Source: Flavobacteriales bacterium
GTDB taxonomy: Bacteria; Bacteroidota; Bacteroidia; Flavobacteriales_E; Vicingaceae
Direction of reading: 5' to 3'
Assembly (NCBI GenBank): GCA_020635795.1
Contig: JACJZD010000002.1
Coordinates: 261,748-325,747, forward strand
Length of the DNA: 64,000 nucleotides
Shown: piece by piece, positions 62,065-64,000 of the stretch
Position numbering within the stretch: the stretch's first letter is position 1
Layout of the letters: each line of letters starts with the position of its first letter
Notes under the pieces: generated by a model
What the model was told of the DNA's origin: nothing
What the model saw: the letters and a program-made list of their open reading frames with translations, nothing else
Databases searched by the model: none
Translations under genes and position numbers: made by a program

Positions 62065-62106
62065 ACAAAATAATCAACATTTTAATGATTTTATAATTTA
62101 GAGAGA

Positions 62107-64000
62107 ATGAAACGATTTTACAAAAAAATATTTTTAGGTATTACAATGATTTCATTGTTTATTTTAACGTCTAAAGTTTATGGACAAGGAGCAACTTGTG
62201 CAGCTGCAGATCCTTTTTGTACCGGAACATCATATAGTTTCCCGAACAGCACAGGTACTACTGCACCAGGAGGCAATAATTATGGATGTTTAAGTACTCA
62301 GCCAAATCCTGCTTGGTATTACATGCAAATAGGAACTTCTGGAAATATTGACATTACGATTAGTCAAGTAACCAATTCGGGAGCAGGAATCGATGTCGAT
62401 TTCATTATGTACGGTCCCTACAATTCTTTGCCAATAGCATTAGCTGATTGTGGTAATATGGGTAATCCATCAAGTGAAATTGAAGATTGTAGTTATTCTA
62501 CTGCTTCAACTGAAGTTGCAAATATTGTTGGAGGTGTTTCGGGTCAGTATTATATGCTTCTTATAACAAATTATTCTAATATATCTGGAAATATTTCGTT
62601 TTCTCAAACAGGGGGTACAGGTTCTACGAACTGTGCCATAATTAACCCTCCTTGTCCTACTGTTGGTATTCATGCTGAAAGTGGTGGGACATCATATAAT
62701 TTTCCCTTAACTTTTTCTTGTACTGATGCTGGAACTTTGTTTATAAGGGCTGATGATGCGGCAACAGCTGGAGGACCTATTGTCCCTGGTATTCAGGTTA
62801 CTACTACTACTAATTCTCAAACATCTGGTAATAATATTTACGGATTAGAGCAAAATGGTACAACTTGGAATAATTATTGGAGTTTTACAAACTTGTCAGC
62901 ATCTACAAATCATACATTATCAATGTATGAGGTGGATAATGTTACCACCAATAGCTTGGGTGTTGAGTTTTGTGATGTTAGATCAGGAAGTGATATGTCT
63001 TTTGTTATTACCGATCTTAATTGTGGTGGAGTTATTGCTAATAGCCCTGCTTGGGGAGCTGCTGATGGTACTAATTCTGGTTCTGCTGGATCTACTGTTA
63101 ATGGTGATGTGGGAGCTGCTACGCCTTCTGGAGGTTGTCAAGTAGTTACTTTTCCAAAAACGGCAGTGAAGGGTACGGCTACCTATTCTTGCCCAACTTG
63201 TCCTCCTGGATCTTTTACGGGAACCAATTATGGTCATGCGTTTTTTAGTCCGTCTATTGCTGGTCCAGGTACTTATAATATAACGTATTCATTTAATAAT
63301 GGGTGTGCTGGTCCTGATAATTGTTTTGGGACTGTAACCGAGACAATAACAGTAACGAGCCCTAATACCTTTACGAGTTTAACCTATCCAACACCGAGGT
63401 GTGTAGGCTCAGGTAATGCTTCACCTACCTTGGTAGCCACTGGAGGTGGGTCTTATAGTTCAGGAACTTTAGGAGGGGCATTAAACACTTCAACTGGAGT
63501 TATTAATACTGCAACCGCACCAGTAGGAACACATACGATAACTTATACGGTTGGTACGGGGACGTGTTCCGCTTCAGGAACAGGGACAATAACAATAAGT
63601 CCAAATAACACAGTAAGTGCGGCATCAAGTTCGCCGAATGTATGTGTTAATACGGCGATAACAAATATTACACATACGACAACAGGAGCGACAGGGATAG
63701 GAGCAGCGTCAGGTTTGCCAGCAGGTGTAACAGCAGGATGGTCAGGCAATACCATTACGATAAGTGGAACACCTTCTGCGGTTGGAACGTTTAACTACAG
63801 TATTCCGTTAACAGGAGGATGTGGAACGGTAAATGCAACTGGAACGATAACAGTAAGAGCAAACAATACAGTAAGTGCAGCGTCAGCATCACCAAATGTG
63901 TGTATCAACACGGCAATTACAAACATTTCGCATACAACAACAGGAGCGACAGGTATAGGAGCAGCGACAGGGTTACCAGCGGGCGTAACAGCGAACTGGT
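62107..64000 (+). CDS. Large secreted repeat protein, N-terminal part (runs off window)
   Basis: An open frame starts at ATG 62107 and has no stop up to base 64000 (631 residues visible). The signal peptide ends SKVYGQ. The N-terminal region (about 25-470) is Gly/Ser/Thr/Asn-rich with cysteine-containing beta modules (CAAADPFC, YGCLSTQPNPAWYYM), and it is followed by tandem He_PIG/Ig-like repeats of 86 residues. The first repeat starts at residue 500 and the second at 586. Such proteins usually end with a T9SS sorting domain, which would lie beyond this window. The likely role is an adhesin or surface protein. Confidence 0.8.
   Translation, partial: MKRFYKKIFLGITMISLFILTSKVYGQGATCAAADPFCTGTSYSFPNSTGTTAPGGNNYGCLSTQPNPAWYYMQIGTSGNIDITISQVTNSGAGIDVDFIMYGPYNSLPIALADCGNMGNPSSEIEDCSYSTASTEVANIVGGVSGQYYMLLITNYSNISGNISFSQTGGTGSTNCAIINPPCPTVGIHAESGGTSYNFPLTFSCTDAGTLFIRADDAATAGGPIVPGIQVTTTTNSQTSGNNIYGLEQNGTTWNNYWSFTNLSASTNHTLSMYEVDNVTTNSLGVEFCDVRSGSDMSFVITDLNCGGVIANSPAWGAADGTNSGSAGSTVNGDVGAATPSGGCQVVTFPKTAVKGTATYSCPTCPPGSFTGTNYGHAFFSPSIAGPGTYNITYSFNNGCAGPDNCFGTVTETITVTSPNTFTSLTYPTPRCVGSGNASPTLVATGGGSYSSGTLGGALNTSTGVINTATAPVGTHTITYTVGTGTCSASGTGTITISPNNTVSAASSSPNVCVNTAITNITHTTTGATGIGAASGLPAGVTAGWSGNTITISGTPSAVGTFNYSIPLTGGCGTVNATGTITVRANNTVSAASASPNVCINTAITNISHTTTGATGIGAATGLPAGVTANW
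63604..64000 (+). repeat. 258-bp (86-residue) tandem repeats in the large secreted protein
   Basis: The first unit is 63604-63861. The second begins at 63862 and is cut by the window end. The first 46 residues of the two units differ at five positions (41/46 identical). Each unit has NNTVSAAS, a Cys in PNVC, a SGLPAGVTAGW-type motif and a GGCGTVNATGTI end. The DNA of the repeats is richer in G and C than neighbouring genes. Confidence 0.85.

Noticed and set aside
62855..63145. Leu/Ile-rich 96-codon open frame inside the large secreted protein gene
   Set aside because: It is an alternate frame of Val/Thr/Gly-rich coding DNA. The frame from 62107 is uninterrupted and has a signal peptide.
63604..64000. 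Tandem repeats considered as a CRISPR array
   Set aside because: The 258-bp units are coding, contiguous without spacers, and keep one protein frame with Ig-like features.

Overview
The window is about 64 kb of AT-rich DNA from a member of the Bacteroidota, most likely a Flavobacteriales-type marine or environmental bacterium. Evidence for this is a porP/sprF-gldK-gldL-gldM-gldN type IX secretion (T9SS) and gliding locus, several secreted proteins with type A or type B T9SS C-terminal signals, a long IspG, Bacteroidota-style -7 promoter boxes (TAnnTTTG), and near absence of Shine-Dalgarno sequences. No rRNA, phage, transposase or CRISPR array is visible. One tRNA (Cys) is present.

Layout. 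1-6.4 kb: the end of tatC, two inverted-repeat elements, lptB, an orphan lipoprotein, then a minus-strand chain miaB, sigma-54 activator, lptE, unknown protein, secG. 6.6-16.3 kb: topA, an arginase-fold protein with altered metal ligands, porP/sprF and the gldKLMN motor operon, closed by a two-way terminator shared with tRNA-Cys. 16.4-30 kb: threonine aldolase, a DUF3109 protein, ispG, two paralogous T9SS cargo proteins with different sorting signals, and metH behind a SAM-I riboswitch, then asnS. 30-46 kb: dnaX with an apparent -1 frameshift signal, a T9SS cargo protein, a methyltransferase, a PadR regulator with a membrane protein carrying GldL-like MHWP motifs, a RES-domain protein, a UbiD-family decarboxylase, dnaJ/grpE, a TlpA-like thioredoxin, murA (with Asp replacing the fosfomycin-target Cys), a DUF4290 protein and a UvrD/PcrA helicase. 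46-49.6 kb: a small secreted protein and a 1,090-residue Ig/PKD-like secreted protein. 49.7-61.4 kb: an accessory biosynthetic cluster. 61.6 kb to the end: a small secreted protein and the start of a large repeat adhesin-like protein that runs off the window.

The accessory cluster (49.7-61.4 kb) is the most unusual part. A tightly packed operon encodes KAS III, acyl carrier protein, a second KAS III, a short-chain reductase, a polyprenyl-phosphate-type GT2 and a GNAT acyltransferase. Next to it are three aspartyl/asparaginyl beta-hydroxylase-like paralogues flanking a NodU/CmcH-type carbamoyltransferase, a sulfotransferase whose reading frame is broken at a run of ten A, and a TMTC-like GT-C membrane glycosyltransferase with TPRs. 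I infer a pathway that makes and attaches an acylated, carbamoylated or sulfated surface glycan or glycoconjugate. The product cannot be read from sequence.

Two A10 tracts deserve attention. The dnaX tract contains the A AAA AAG heptamer in the correct phase for programmed -1 frameshifting and links a 371-residue gamma form to a 596-residue tau form. The sulfotransferase tract breaks a gene whose remaining C-terminus is intact one frame away.
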